A stretch of 64,000 bases of DNA, from the NCBI RefSeq assembly GCF_001517665.2, contig NZ_LN999808.1, positions 310,001 through 374,000 of the forward strand, read 5' to 3'. The position numbers were made by a program, and so were the translations under genes. Below the pieces are notes generated by a model. It was not told the origin of the DNA, did not search any database, and was given only the letters and a program-made list of their open reading frames with translations. The stretch comes from Peptoniphilus phoceensis. Its GTDB lineage: Bacteria; Bacillota; Clostridia; Tissierellales; Peptoniphilaceae. Below, piece after piece: positions 8,629 through 17,429 of the stretch (positions are counted from its first letter, which is position 1; each line of letters begins with the position of its first letter).

Positions 8629-9989
8629 TGTGTGGAGTTATAGGGATTTACTCACAAAATGATGTGAGCAAAAAATTATTTTACGGACTTAATTCTCTTC
8701 AACACAGGGGACAAGAAGCATCAGGTATTTGTGTCTTTAATGGAGAAAATATGGTTTTAGATAAGGGTATGGGACTTGTCTATGATAATTTTGATGATGA
8801 AAGTTTCTTAAAGTTAAAGGGGAATATTGGAATTGGTCATGTCAGATATGCAACAGCTGGTGGATCTTATGAATATAATTCACAACCACTTCTTGCTTTT
8901 TCTAAGAACAAGGAATTTGCCCTTGCTCACAATGGAAATCTTGTAAATCATGAATCAATTAGGTCTGAACTAGAAGATGAAGGTATGCTTTTTCAAACTG
9001 CAATTGATACAGAAGTAATTCTTTCTCTCGTTGCCAAGTATTACCAAGGTGACATTATTGAAGCTGTTAAAAAAACTATGGCAAGGATAAAGGGAGCTTA
9101 CAGTGTTGTAATGCTTTTTGAAGATAAGTTAGTTGCTTTTCGTGACCCCAATGGTTTTAGACCACTTTTAATTGGCAGAGCAAAAAATGGAGAAGTCATA
9201 ATTGCATCAGAAAATGCTCCTCTTGAAATAATTGGAACTGATGCTATAAGAAATGTTGAACCTTCAGAAATTGTTGTTGTCGACAAGAAGGGCATCCATT
9301 CTGATTTTTTTGAAAAGGCTGAAAGAAAACACTGCATCTTTGAATATGTTTATTTTGCAAGAACTGATGCAAATTTAGATGGAGTTAACTCATATAATTT
9401 TAGAAGAAGATGCGGAGAAATTTTATCTAAGGAAGCACCTGTTGATGCTGATCTTGTTATTGCTGTTCCAGATTCAGGAACACCTGGTGCAATGGGTTAT
9501 GCTCAAGAATCTGGAATTCCTTTTGCAGAAGGTCTTGTAAAAAATAGGTATATGGGAAGAACTTTTATAAAGCCAACAGCTGAAGAAAGAGAGCTTTCTG
9601 TAAAATTAAAGTTAAATCCTCTTGAAACAGTTTTAAAGGACAAGAGAATAATCCTTGTAGATGATTCTGTTGTAAGAGGAACAACTTCCAAGAATTTGAT
9701 AAAGAGAATGAAAAAAGCTGGTGCCAAGGAAGTCCACATGAGAGTTGTTTCTCCTCCAGTAAAATATCCTTGTTATTATGGAATAAATACGCCATCAAGA
9801 CAAAAACTCATTGCTGCAAACTATTCTGTTGAAGAAATGAGAGAAAAAATAGGTGCAGATTCCCTTGCCTTTATATCTATGGAGGGAATGTTAGATGCAA
9901 CTTTGATGAAAGAAAATAATTTCTGCGAAGCTTGCTTTAATGGCAATTATGCAGTTGAGCCAAAGGAGTTAATTGAAGATGAAAAATAA
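8628..9989 (+). CDS. purF: Amidophosphoribosyltransferase PurF
   Basis: PurF makes 5-phosphoribosylamine from PRPP and glutamine, the first committed step of purine synthesis. The protein (453 aa) starts MCGVIGIY, so Cys2 becomes the N-terminal nucleophile after Met removal, with no propeptide. The PRPP loop ILVDDSVVRGTTS lies near residues 341-353. Four cysteines that match the [4Fe-4S] ligands of the Bacillus-type enzyme are at 236, 382, 433 and 436 (the last two in CEAC), so the enzyme is expected to be oxygen-labile. It overlaps purL by 11 bases. Expression is probably controlled by the leader and terminator upstream. Confidence 0.97.
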   Translation: MCGVIGIYSQNDVSKKLFYGLNSLQHRGQEASGICVFNGENMVLDKGMGLVYDNFDDESFLKLKGNIGIGHVRYATAGGSYEYNSQPLLAFSKNKEFALAHNGNLVNHESIRSELEDEGMLFQTAIDTEVILSLVAKYYQGDIIEAVKKTMARIKGAYSVVMLFEDKLVAFRDPNGFRPLLIGRAKNGEVIIASENAPLEIIGTDAIRNVEPSEIVVVDKKGIHSDFFEKAERKHCIFEYVYFARTDANLDGVNSYNFRRRCGEILSKEAPVDADLVIAVPDSGTPGAMGYAQESGIPFAEGLVKNRYMGRTFIKPTAEERELSVKLKLNPLETVLKDKRIILVDDSVVRGTTSKNLIKRMKKAGAKEVHMRVVSPPVKYPCYYGINTPSRQKLIAANYSVEEMREKIGADSLAFISMEGMLDATLMKENNFCEACFNGNYAVEPKELIEDEK

Positions 9990-12900
9990 TGTTAAAAGAA
10001 TTTATATCTGCAAGAAAAATGAATTTGACCACCAATCAAAGGCCCTAAGAGAAGAAATTAAAAATTCTCTTGGCATCGAGCCTACTTATATTAAAACTTA
10101 CAGGAGATACGATATAGATGTATCAGATGAAACTCTTGAAAAAACTATGGCAAGTGTTTTTTATGAAGCTCCAGTAGAAGAAGTTTATTATGAAGATTAT
10201 AAAAAATTAGAAGATTCTTTTGAAAATCCAATAGGAATTCAATATCAAGCAGGTCAATTTGACAATAGAGAAGATGGACTTGTTCAAACTCTTGCACTTT
10301 TTACTGATGAAAAAATCAGGGCAAAGGTGACAGAAGTTTATGATATTGGTGGAGTTAATGAAAAAGAACTTGAAAAGATAAAAGCCTTTTTGATTAATCC
10401 AGTTGATTCTCAAGAAGTTGATGTTTACAAGGAAACTGAACTTCGTGAAGATGCAAAGAAAAACCACGAAAATCTAGTTTATGATGGTTTTAATGAACTT
10501 GATAAAGAAGGTCTTGTGAAATTTGTGGAAGAAAAATCTCTTGCCATGAGTCCTGAAGATTTGGAAGTTTTGCAAGATTATTTTAAATCTGAAAATAGAG
10601 ATCCAAATGAAACTGAAGTTGCAATAATAGACACTTATTGGTCTGACCACTGTAGACACACAACCTTTAACACAGAACTTGATGTTGATTTTAATGTAGT
10701 GACAGAACTTGATAGGGAAATTAAAAAAGCTTTTGATGACTACCTAAAGATGAGAGAAGACTTAGATGTCAAAAAGCCAATTACTCTTATGGGACTTGGA
10801 ACAATTTTATCCAAGGAACTTAGGAAAAATGGCAAACTTGATGATTTAGAAGTTTCATCAGAAATAAATGCTTGCTCTGTAAAAATAAAGGCTAAAGTAG
10901 AAGTAGATGGAAAAGAAGAAGAACGTGACTATCTACTTATGTTTAAAAACGAAACTCACAATCACCCAACAGAAATTGAACCTGTTGGAGGAGCTTCAAC
11001 TTGTCTTGGCGGTGCCATAAGAGATCCACTTTCTGGAAGATCCTATGTTTATCAAGCTATGAGAGTAACAGGAGCAGGAGATCCATTCACTCCAATAGAA
11101 AAAACTCTTGAAGGTAAACTTCCACAAAAGAAAATTGTCACAGAAGCAGCTCTTGGATATTCATCTTATGGAAACCAAGTTGGAGTTGCAACTGGTCTTG
11201 TTGATGAATTGTATCACCCAGGCTATGTGGCAAAGAGAATGGAAACTGGCGCAGTTATAGCAGCATGTCCTCTTGAAAATGTAAAGAGAATCGAACCAAG
11301 TGAAGGAGATATTGTAATCCTACTTGGTGGAAGAACTGGTAGAGATGGAATTGGTGGAGCAACTGGATCATCAAAATCTCACAATGTTTCCTCTATTGAA
11401 ACAGAATCTGCCCAAGTTCAAAAGGGTAATGCACCAGAAGAAAGAAAAATCCAAAGATTATTTAGAAATCCAAAGGCAGCAAAATTAATCAAAAAATGTA
11501 ACGACTTTGGTGCAGGTGGAGTTTCTGTTGCCATAAGCGAACTTGCAGACTCTATTGAAATAAAATTAGATAAAGTTCCATTAAAATACATGGGATTAAA
11601 ACCAAGAGAAATTGCAATTTCAGAATCTCAAGAGAGAATGGCAGTTGTTGTAGCTAAAGATGATGTAGATAAATTCATGGAACTTGCTGACAAGGAAAAC
11701 TTAGAAGCAACAGTTGTTGCAAGAGTTACTGGCGATAATAGACTTAAAATGTACTATGAAGATGATCTTATCTGCGACATGAGCTATGATTTTGTAAATC
11801 AAACAGGTGCCAAGAGATTTGAAGAAGTTGAAGTTGTTTCAGAAGACCTTCCAGAATTTTTGGAAAATAAAGATGGACTAGAAGATCTTGAAAAATATTT
11901 ATCAGATTTAAATATAACATCTAAGAAAAATATGATTGAACTCTTTGACTCATCAGTTGGAGCTGCAACTGTTTTACAACCACTTGGTGGAAAAAAACAA
12001 AACACACCAGCACAAGTTATGGCAGCCCTAATCCCAACAGATGATGGAGAGTCCAAAACTGCATCAGTCATGTCCTATGGATTTAACCCTGAGCTATCTT
12101 TTGAATCACAATATCTTGGAGGTTACTATGCAGTAATAGAATCTATAGCAAAACTTGTAGCTGCAGGTGCTCCCCTATCTGGCATAAGACTTTCCTTCCA
12201 AGAATTTTATGAAAAAATGGACAACAAAAAATCTTGGTCAAAACCACTTAAATCACTACTTGGAGCATTAAAAGCATCAAGATTTTTCGAAGCACCTCCA
12301 ATTGGAGGCAAGGACTCAATGAGTGGAAGTTTTGAAGATATAAATGTTCCTCCAACACTAATTTCCTTTGCAGTAAATACTGTTGATGCAAAAAATATCA
12401 TAAGTCCAGAATTTAAGGGAAAAGGAAAAATTGGTATCATAAAGACAAATAGAGATTCTATTGGAGCGCTTGACCTTGATATGGCAAAAGCAAACTTCCA
12501 AAAACTTCAAGAAGAAATTGAAAAAGGAAATATAATTTCTGCAGCAGCAATTAACCACAAGGGAAGCCTTCCACAAATTTTTGAAATGGCAATAGATAAT
12601 ACTGGATTTGACATAAAATTAGAAGATTTATATTCACCACTTTACGGATCTTTTATAGTAGAATACCTTGAAGATAGGGACTTTATAGAAAAACTTGGTG
12701 AATTTAAAGAAGAAGAAATGCTTGTAAATGGAGAAAAATTAGACCTAGAAAAACTTTCAAAAGCATATCTAAACACAATGGATAAAATCTTTAAGCCAAT
12801 TGATTCAAATAAACTTGAAAAATTTGAACAAAAGAAAGCTCCAAAGAGAAGGATGAAATCCAAAAAGCCAGTTGACGAAGTTAAAGTCATTATACCAGCT

Positions 12901-13647
12901 TTCCCTGGCACAAATTCAGAATATGACACAGCAAGAGCTTTTGAAAGAGCTGGAGCAAAAGCTGAAGTTCTTGTATTTAGAAATAAAGACGAAAAGAGCC
13001 TTCAAGAATCAATTGAAGAATTTGCAGAAAAAATTTCAAATTCACAAATACTTGCAATCCCAGGCGGATTTTCACTTGGAGATGAACCAGGTGGATCAGG
13101 TAAGTTTATTGCAAATGTAATTAGATCTGAAAAAGTAAAAGATGCAATAGAAAAATTATTAGAAGACAATGACGGACTAATCCTTGGAATTTGTAACGGC
13201 TTCCAAGCTCTAGTTAAAACAGGACTACTTCCTTATGGAAAAATTAAGGACCTTGAAGAAGATGACCCAACTCTAACATATAACACTTGTTCAAGACACA
13301 TAGCTAGAGTAGTTGACACAGTTGTTATGTCAAATAATTCACCATGGCTTGCAAAACTTCAAGAAGGAAGAACTTACAAAGTTCCAATTTCTCACGGAGA
13401 AGGAAGATTTATAGCAAGTGAAGAAAAGATTAAAGACATTTTAGAAAAAGAACAAGTTGCAATGTCCTATGCCGATGCACCAAATGGATCACTTCTAAAT
13501 GTAGAAGCCTTGATGTCAGAAGATGGAAAAATCCTAGGAAAGATGGGCCACAGCGAAAGATTTGTTGAAAATACTTTTAAAAACATATTTGACATGGAAC
13601 TTGAAGATATATTCACTGCAGGTGTAGAATTCTTTAAAGAAGACTGA
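9979..13647 (+). CDS. purL: Phosphoribosylformylglycinamidine synthase, single-chain PurL
   Basis: The 1222-residue protein fuses the synthase with its glutaminase (PurQ-like) domain; it converts FGAR, ATP and glutamine to FGAM. The ATP/FGAR region shows NETHNHPTEIEPVGGA and GAIRDPLSGR (about residues 325-355). The C-terminal amidotransferase has GGFSLGDEPGGSGK, the nucleophile Cys in LGICNGFQAL, and the His/Glu pair in SHGEGRF. I chose ATG 9979 over TTG 9973 because AGGAG at 9964-9968 is better spaced for it. It overlaps purF by 11 bases and ends at a strong terminator. No other pur gene is present here. Confidence 0.96.
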   Translation: MKNNVKRIYICKKNEFDHQSKALREEIKNSLGIEPTYIKTYRRYDIDVSDETLEKTMASVFYEAPVEEVYYEDYKKLEDSFENPIGIQYQAGQFDNREDGLVQTLALFTDEKIRAKVTEVYDIGGVNEKELEKIKAFLINPVDSQEVDVYKETELREDAKKNHENLVYDGFNELDKEGLVKFVEEKSLAMSPEDLEVLQDYFKSENRDPNETEVAIIDTYWSDHCRHTTFNTELDVDFNVVTELDREIKKAFDDYLKMREDLDVKKPITLMGLGTILSKELRKNGKLDDLEVSSEINACSVKIKAKVEVDGKEEERDYLLMFKNETHNHPTEIEPVGGASTCLGGAIRDPLSGRSYVYQAMRVTGAGDPFTPIEKTLEGKLPQKKIVTEAALGYSSYGNQVGVATGLVDELYHPGYVAKRMETGAVIAACPLENVKRIEPSEGDIVILLGGRTGRDGIGGATGSSKSHNVSSIETESAQVQKGNAPEERKIQRLFRNPKAAKLIKKCNDFGAGGVSVAISELADSIEIKLDKVPLKYMGLKPREIAISESQERMAVVVAKDDVDKFMELADKENLEATVVARVTGDNRLKMYYEDDLICDMSYDFVNQTGAKRFEEVEVVSEDLPEFLENKDGLEDLEKYLSDLNITSKKNMIELFDSSVGAATVLQPLGGKKQNTPAQVMAALIPTDDGESKTASVMSYGFNPELSFESQYLGGYYAVIESIAKLVAAGAPLSGIRLSFQEFYEKMDNKKSWSKPLKSLLGALKASRFFEAPPIGGKDSMSGSFEDINVPPTLISFAVNTVDAKNIISPEFKGKGKIGIIKTNRDSIGALDLDMAKANFQKLQEEIEKGNIISAAAINHKGSLPQIFEMAIDNTGFDIKLEDLYSPLYGSFIVEYLEDRDFIEKLGEFKEEEMLVNGEKLDLEKLSKAYLNTMDKIFKPIDSNKLEKFEQKKAPKRRMKSKKPVDEVKVIIPAFPGTNSEYDTARAFERAGAKAEVLVFRNKDEKSLQESIEEFAEKISNSQILAIPGGFSLGDEPGGSGKFIANVIRSEKVKDAIEKLLEDNDGLILGICNGFQALVKTGLLPYGKIKDLEEDDPTLTYNTCSRHIARVVDTVVMSNNSPWLAKLQEGRTYKVPISHGEGRFIASEEKIKDILEKEQVAMSYADAPNGSLLNVEALMSEDGKILGKMGHSERFVENTFKNIFDMELEDIFTAGVEFFKED

Positions 13648-13661
13648 TAAAATTAAAATTT

Positions 13662-13695
13662 TAGGAGGAGCTTAGGGCTTCTCCTATTTTTATTT
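13662..13695 (+). terminator. Terminator of purF-purL
   Basis: TAGGAGGAGC (13662-13671), loop TTAGG, GCTTCTCCTA (13677-13686), followed by a T-rich run. One G-T pair is in the stem. Confidence 0.88.
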
Positions 13696-13760
13696 TAAAG
13701 ACTAGTAAGATTTGTGTTAAAGAGGACTCTTGGGGTAAGAAACAATAAAGGAGGATTTTT

Positions 13761-14156
13761 ATGAATAAAATTTATGATTACTTAAAAAAAGTTGGAGTTT
13801 TTTATCTTGCAACAATAGATAATGATCAAGCTAGAGTTAGACCCTTTGGTGCACTAGCTAAATTTGAAGATAAATTATATCTTGTTACTTCTAAAGAAAA
13901 AGAAGTTTATAAACAAATAAAGAAAAATCCTAAGGTAGAAATATCAGCCTTTGATGGGAAAACTTGGATAAGGCTTAGTGCTGTTCTTGAGGAAGATGAC
14001 AGGAAAGAAGTAAGAGAAGAAATGATTAATCAAAATAAAAAAGCTCTTGAAAATATGTACTATGCAGACGATGGCAAAATGACTGTCCTATATCTTAAAG
14101 AAGGAAAAGCAGTATTTTCAACCTTTGCTGGCGATAGAGAAGTAGTGGAAATCTAA
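13761..14156 (+). CDS. Pyridoxamine 5'-phosphate oxidase family (FMN-binding) protein
   Basis: The 131-residue protein has the split-barrel pattern of small flavin-binding proteins: an N-terminal helix, FYLATIDNDQARVRPFGAL (residues about 13-31), KLYLVTSKEKEVYKQI and a strand with ISAFDGKTWIRL. In related proteins this fold binds FMN or F420 and reduces or senses small molecules. The family is broad and the substrate cannot be assigned. It has an AAAGGAGG site and is a monocistronic gene between the purL terminator and an AT-rich gap. Confidence 0.8.
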   Translation: MNKIYDYLKKVGVFYLATIDNDQARVRPFGALAKFEDKLYLVTSKEKEVYKQIKKNPKVEISAFDGKTWIRLSAVLEEDDRKEVREEMINQNKKALENMYYADDGKMTVLYLKEGKAVFSTFAGDREVVEI

Positions 14157-14269
14157 AATTTTAAAGCTGATTTTTCTATATGAACTTTGATTTTTTCTTT
14201 TTATAAGTCTATTTTTGTATTATAATTAAAGTCGCAGAAGATTTATCTTATTATTAAAAGGAGGACATT

Positions 14270-14575
14270 ATGGATCCTGTTAAGAGAATTACTGAGATGG
14301 AAAAGATTTTAAATGATCACAACGATTTAATTGAAAATCTAAGGGGCGCAATTGAAAAGTTTGAGGCTCATCAAGAGGAATATAGAAAACTTAGCGATTA
14401 TTATAGTTCTGAAGTTTATTTTGAAGACTTGGAAAGATATGACAGGGGAGAACTTCCAGAAGATCTTCCATGTGGAGTTCTTTCTGAAGATGCAGTTTTT
14501 GACCTTTTTGGTGAAAATTTCAATGTTGCAATAGAAATGCTTGAACTTGCCACTGAAGTTTTAAAATATCGTTAA
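14270..14575 (+). CDS. DUF4298 domain-containing protein
   Basis: This 101-residue acidic protein matches my memory of the DUF4298 family: an N-terminal helix ITEMEKILNDHN, a central LSDYYSSEVYFEDLERYDRG, and the characteristic GVLSEDAVFDL near residue 77. It has no signal peptide or membrane span. Function is unknown. A TATAAT at 14221-14226 and an AAGGAGG site precede it, and a strong terminator follows 3 bases after the stop, so it is a single-gene unit. Confidence 0.82.
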   Translation: MDPVKRITEMEKILNDHNDLIENLRGAIEKFEAHQEEYRKLSDYYSSEVYFEDLERYDRGELPEDLPCGVLSEDAVFDLFGENFNVAIEMLELATEVLKYR

Positions 14576-14577
14576 TT

Positions 14578-14614
14578 AAAATCCTGAAGTTGTAATAGGC
14601 TTCAGGATTTTTTT
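14578..14614 (+). terminator. Intrinsic terminator
   Basis: AAATCCTGAAG (14579-14589) pairs with CTTCAGGATTT (14600-14610) and is followed by further T residues. It ends the DUF4298 gene. Confidence 0.88.
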
Positions 14615-14698
14615 AATAATTATAGAAAGAAAAACTCAATATAATATTTTCTCCTATTAAGTTATTTTTATAATGAGAAGATATGAAAGGAGCTTAAT

Positions 14699-14878
14699 AT
14701 GGCATCAAAAAATAAAATTATAGTTGAGGGAATTAATTTTTTGTACGATGATTTAGAAATCAATCAGGATGTAATGGATAAGATAGATGATTTTATTTAT
14801 TCTCTAAAGGGCAGTCCAGAAGAAGACTACGACACTTTCTATATGTATATGGATGGGGGCAATTTAGTTATTTATTGA
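14699..14878 (+). CDS. Small acidic protein, 59 aa
   Basis: This frame starts at ATG behind AAGGAG (14687-14692), with a TATAAT at 14669-14674, and is followed by a strong terminator at 14896. The product begins MASKNKIIVEGINFLY and ends FYMYMDGGNLVIY; it is rich in Asp, Glu, Tyr and Ile and has no membrane span. I do not recognise it. The complete transcription unit (promoter, ribosome site, frame, terminator) makes it likely to be real in spite of its size. Confidence 0.65.
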   Translation: MASKNKIIVEGINFLYDDLEINQDVMDKIDDFIYSLKGSPEEDYDTFYMYMDGGNLVIY

Positions 14879-14895
14879 TATTTTAGAAAAGAAAA

Positions 14896-14929
14896 CCGCA
14901 GTCGTGTCTGTTCACAACTGCGGATTTTT
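14896..14929. terminator. Terminator shared by convergent genes
   Basis: CCGCAGT (14896-14902) pairs with ACTGCGG (14917-14923) with further inner pairs, followed by T residues on the plus strand. It lies between the 59-aa gene and the minus-strand holin-like gene. The minus-strand side has only a short A/T run, so it is mainly a plus-strand terminator. Confidence 0.75.
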
Positions 14930-15280
14930 TTACTTAAAGTTTTTGCTTAAAAGTTCTCTTATTGCACTGTTAATAAAACTTAGGACTATAGATGCCCAAA
15001 AAGCTGTTCCAAAACTTCCTATGGATGCGGTTGAAACTAAGTTAAAGGCAATTTCCAAGACTACTGCGTTTACAACTAGGGAAAATAAACCCAAAGTCAC
15101 AACTGTTATTGGAAATGACAAAACCTTTAGGATTGGTTTTATTGTCAAGTTTACCAGTGAAAAGATTATTGCCATAGCCACAAAGGCACTTGTTTTTTGA
15201 AAATATATATTGCTAAACATTAAATCTAGTAAATAAAATGATAAAAAGTTTGCAACTAAAGCACCAAATATTTTTTTCAT
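14930..15280 (-). CDS. Phage holin family 4 (YvlD-like) membrane protein
   Basis: At 116 residues and with four hydrophobic helices this fits the Phage_holin_4_2/YvlD family, whose motif NLTIKPILKVLSFPITVVTLG is largely visible around residues 44-65 (FPIT followed by TLGLF). Such proteins are common in non-phage contexts, and in Bacillus YvlD belongs to an envelope-stress operon; true holin activity is doubtful. The start is ATG 15280, preceded on the minus strand by AGGAGG, with TATAAT at 15311-15316. An upstream in-frame start would bypass this ribosome site. Confidence 0.8.
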   Translation of the reverse strand: MKKIFGALVANFLSFYLLDLMFSNIYFQKTSAFVAMAIIFSLVNLTIKPILKVLSFPITVVTLGLFSLVVNAVVLEIAFNLVSTASIGSFGTAFWASIVLSFINSAIRELLSKNFK

Positions 15281-15474
15281 GTCTTCCTCCTTTATGTATC
15301 GTCTATTTCTATTATACCCCAAAGAAAATTTTTTATAAAAGCTTTTCTATTTTAATATTGGCATAAATTAAAGTATAATTTTAATTATTTAACAAGTTAG
15401 AATAGTTAGTGGGAATTGTTTATTGAGATAATTATTTGTGTTATACTTGTTTTAAAGATTAAGGAGATGATATT

Positions 15475-16206
15475 GTGAGAAAATACAACTATGGCTCAAT
15501 TATTTTAATACTTATTGTAAGTTCAATACTTGTTGGGTTCGTGCAAAATATTTTTGATGGCAATTTATCAGTTCTTGGAGGGATTGTCACTTTTATAACT
15601 GATTACATAATTTGCAGGGGACTTCTTTATAATAGAGAAGGCAGCTTTTCTGAATATTTTAGGGGAATAAAAACTATGACAGGCAAGGTCTTTTTGATGA
15701 ATTTTTTAGTGGGAGCAATAACTGTTGCCCTACTTACTTTGGCAATGCTTTTGTCTGGTGCAGGATTTTTACTTACTAATAACTACGAAGTAAGTAACCC
15801 AAAGGTATTTACAAGTTTAGTAATTTTATCTTCTTTAGTGACAGTTTTTCTATCCCTTATTTTTGCCTATTTAAATTTTTACATGGCAGATGAGAGATAC
15901 AGGGACCTTTCCTTTTTTGACAGTCTAAAACTCATAGTAAAGGCAGGAACAAAATTATTTCAAGAGACTTTTATGGCTGCTTTAGATGTCTTTAAGATAA
16001 GTCTAATATGTGGTGTAGTTACTTTCATTTCGCTAATTTTTATTCTACAAGGAATGGAGGCTCTTACTATCTTAGCAATATTTTTTGGAGTAATATCAGC
16101 TATTGGATTTTTCTTGTGTCAACCAACTTATAGTGCGAGAATTTCTGATATTTATGTAGAAAGATCTGAAGAAATTTATAGAGAAGTAATAGAAGAAGAA
16201 AATTAA
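15475..16206 (+). CDS. Polytopic membrane protein, paralog 1 (243 aa)
   Basis: The start is GTG behind AAGGAG; TATACT at 15442-15447 is a likely -10. The protein has six predicted membrane helices in pairs, separated by the conserved block EYFRGIKTMTGKVFLMN (about residues 60-76) and a C-terminal SARISDIYVERSEEIYRE. It is paralogous to the next gene, and a third C-terminal copy survives in the remnant at 17430. The arrangement resembles uncharacterised DUF975/YciC-like membrane proteins, but I cannot assign a family with confidence. Confidence 0.75.
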   Translation: MRKYNYGSIILILIVSSILVGFVQNIFDGNLSVLGGIVTFITDYIICRGLLYNREGSFSEYFRGIKTMTGKVFLMNFLVGAITVALLTLAMLLSGAGFLLTNNYEVSNPKVFTSLVILSSLVTVFLSLIFAYLNFYMADERYRDLSFFDSLKLIVKAGTKLFQETFMAALDVFKISLICGVVTFISLIFILQGMEALTILAIFFGVISAIGFFLCQPTYSARISDIYVERSEEIYREVIEEEN

Positions 16207-16217
16207 AAATCAAAAAA

Positions 16218-16243
16218 AATGCCACTTTTTACAGTGGCTTTTT
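16218..16243 (+). terminator. Intrinsic terminator
   Basis: GCCACT (16221-16226), loop TTTTAC, AGTGGC (16233-16238), then TTTTT. It separates the two paralogous membrane protein genes. Confidence 0.85.
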
Positions 16244-16299
16244 CGTTTTTAAAATATATTTTGTGTTAAAATAAAAACAGACATAGATAGGAGGTCACA

Positions 16300-17022
16300 A
16301 TGAGAAAATTTAATTACGGTTCAGTTATCCTTTTAATGATTTTAAGTGGAATTATAGCTGGGGTTTTTGAAAATATTTATGATGGAAATCTTACTGTAAT
16401 TGGAACGATATTTGCTTGGATTATTAATTACATAATTTGTAGAGGTCTTTTATATAATAGAGAAGGTAGCTTTAGCGAGTATTTTAGAGGAATAAAGACA
16501 ATGACGGGAAAAGTCTTCTTGATGAATATTTTAGTTAGTCTTATAAGTGCAGCTGCGCTTATTTTTTCAGCTTTAACTTCATTAACTGGAGCTGATCTTG
16601 CTGCAGCTGGAATGAGAGGAATTGTATTCATTTCAATTTTATATATTTTGGTTACAGTATTTCTTTCACTTATTTTTGCTTATTCAAATTTTGTTATGGC
16701 AGATATGAGATATAGAGATTTGCCATTTTTTAAGTGTTTAAAACTTATAATTAAATTAGGATTTAAACTATTTTCTGAAACTTTTATAATGGGTTTAAAG
16801 GTTTTTAAGGTTACAATTATTTCTTTAATTGTGGCAATTATTATAATAATACCTGCAAAAAGTATGTCAGGGATTTTAACAATATCTTTTATTGCCTTGG
16901 TAGTTGCAGCAATTGCAGCTGTTATTATGGGGCCAAACTATATTGCAAGGCTCTCTGATATATACTTGGACAATATCGAAGGTATTTATGATGACATGAA
17001 AGAAGATACAGAAGTTATATAA
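16300..17022 (+). CDS. Polytopic membrane protein, paralog 2 (240 aa)
   Basis: It shares with the upstream gene the block YNREGSFSEYFRGIKTMTGK, the following MN, and the same helix layout and C-terminal SDIYLD element, but is clearly diverged elsewhere. It has its own AGGAGG site and lies between two terminators, so each paralog is a separate unit, possibly expressed under different conditions. Function is unknown. Confidence 0.75.
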   Translation: MRKFNYGSVILLMILSGIIAGVFENIYDGNLTVIGTIFAWIINYIICRGLLYNREGSFSEYFRGIKTMTGKVFLMNILVSLISAAALIFSALTSLTGADLAAAGMRGIVFISILYILVTVFLSLIFAYSNFVMADMRYRDLPFFKCLKLIIKLGFKLFSETFIMGLKVFKVTIISLIVAIIIIIPAKSMSGILTISFIALVVAAIAAVIMGPNYIARLSDIYLDNIEGIYDDMKEDTEVI

Positions 17023-17030
17023 GGCTTATA

Positions 17031-17063
17031 AAAAATCCACTACTTAATGTAGTGGATTTTTTT
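17031..17063 (+). terminator. Intrinsic terminator
   Basis: AAAAATCCACTAC (17031-17043), loop TTAAT, GTAGTGGATTTTT (17049-17061), then further T residues. The A-rich 5' flank may allow use on both strands, since a minus-strand small gene ends at 17079. Confidence 0.88.
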
Positions 17064-17078
17064 ATGTAGAAAGTTAGA

Positions 17079-17228
17079 TTATTTAGAAAAAAAAGCTCTA
17101 ATTAATTTATAAATCACAAGAAGTATTAAAAGAATAAAAATACTTAAAAAAGGATCCTTTGTCCAAGTTACAAGTATGACACCAAGCCCTGTACAAACTA
17201 AGTCTTCTATAATATCTTTGTATTTCAT
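17079..17228 (-). CDS. Small membrane protein, 49 aa
   Basis: On the minus strand AAGGAGG lies just before ATG 17228. The frame encodes MKYKDIIEDLVCTGLGVILV, then a short polar WTKDP turn and a second hydrophobic stretch ending RAFFSK. This gives two probable membrane helices joined by a tight loop. It stops just before the terminator of the convergent gene. I do not recognise it. Good ribosome site and hydrophobic hairpin layout support a real small protein. Confidence 0.6.
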   Translation of the reverse strand: MKYKDIIEDLVCTGLGVILVTWTKDPFLSIFILLILLVIYKLIRAFFSK

Positions 17229-17429
17229 TTTTCCTCCTTTTTGGAATTAATATTAAAGAGTTTCTCTATAAAATATAAATATATTTTAATTACTTAATTT
17301 AATTATAGCCTATTTCCACAAAAAATAAACAGATTTACTAATAATAAAAATTATTAAATATTTGTAAAAATTTCCAAGATTTTTTTATTTTTAAAAATTA
17401 AGTGTTATCATAAAAGGACTGGAGGAAAT

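Noticed and set aside
14930-15280. Holin-like gene as a sign of prophage
   Set aside because: YvlD-type holin-family proteins are common chromosomal membrane proteins, and there are no other phage genes nearby.
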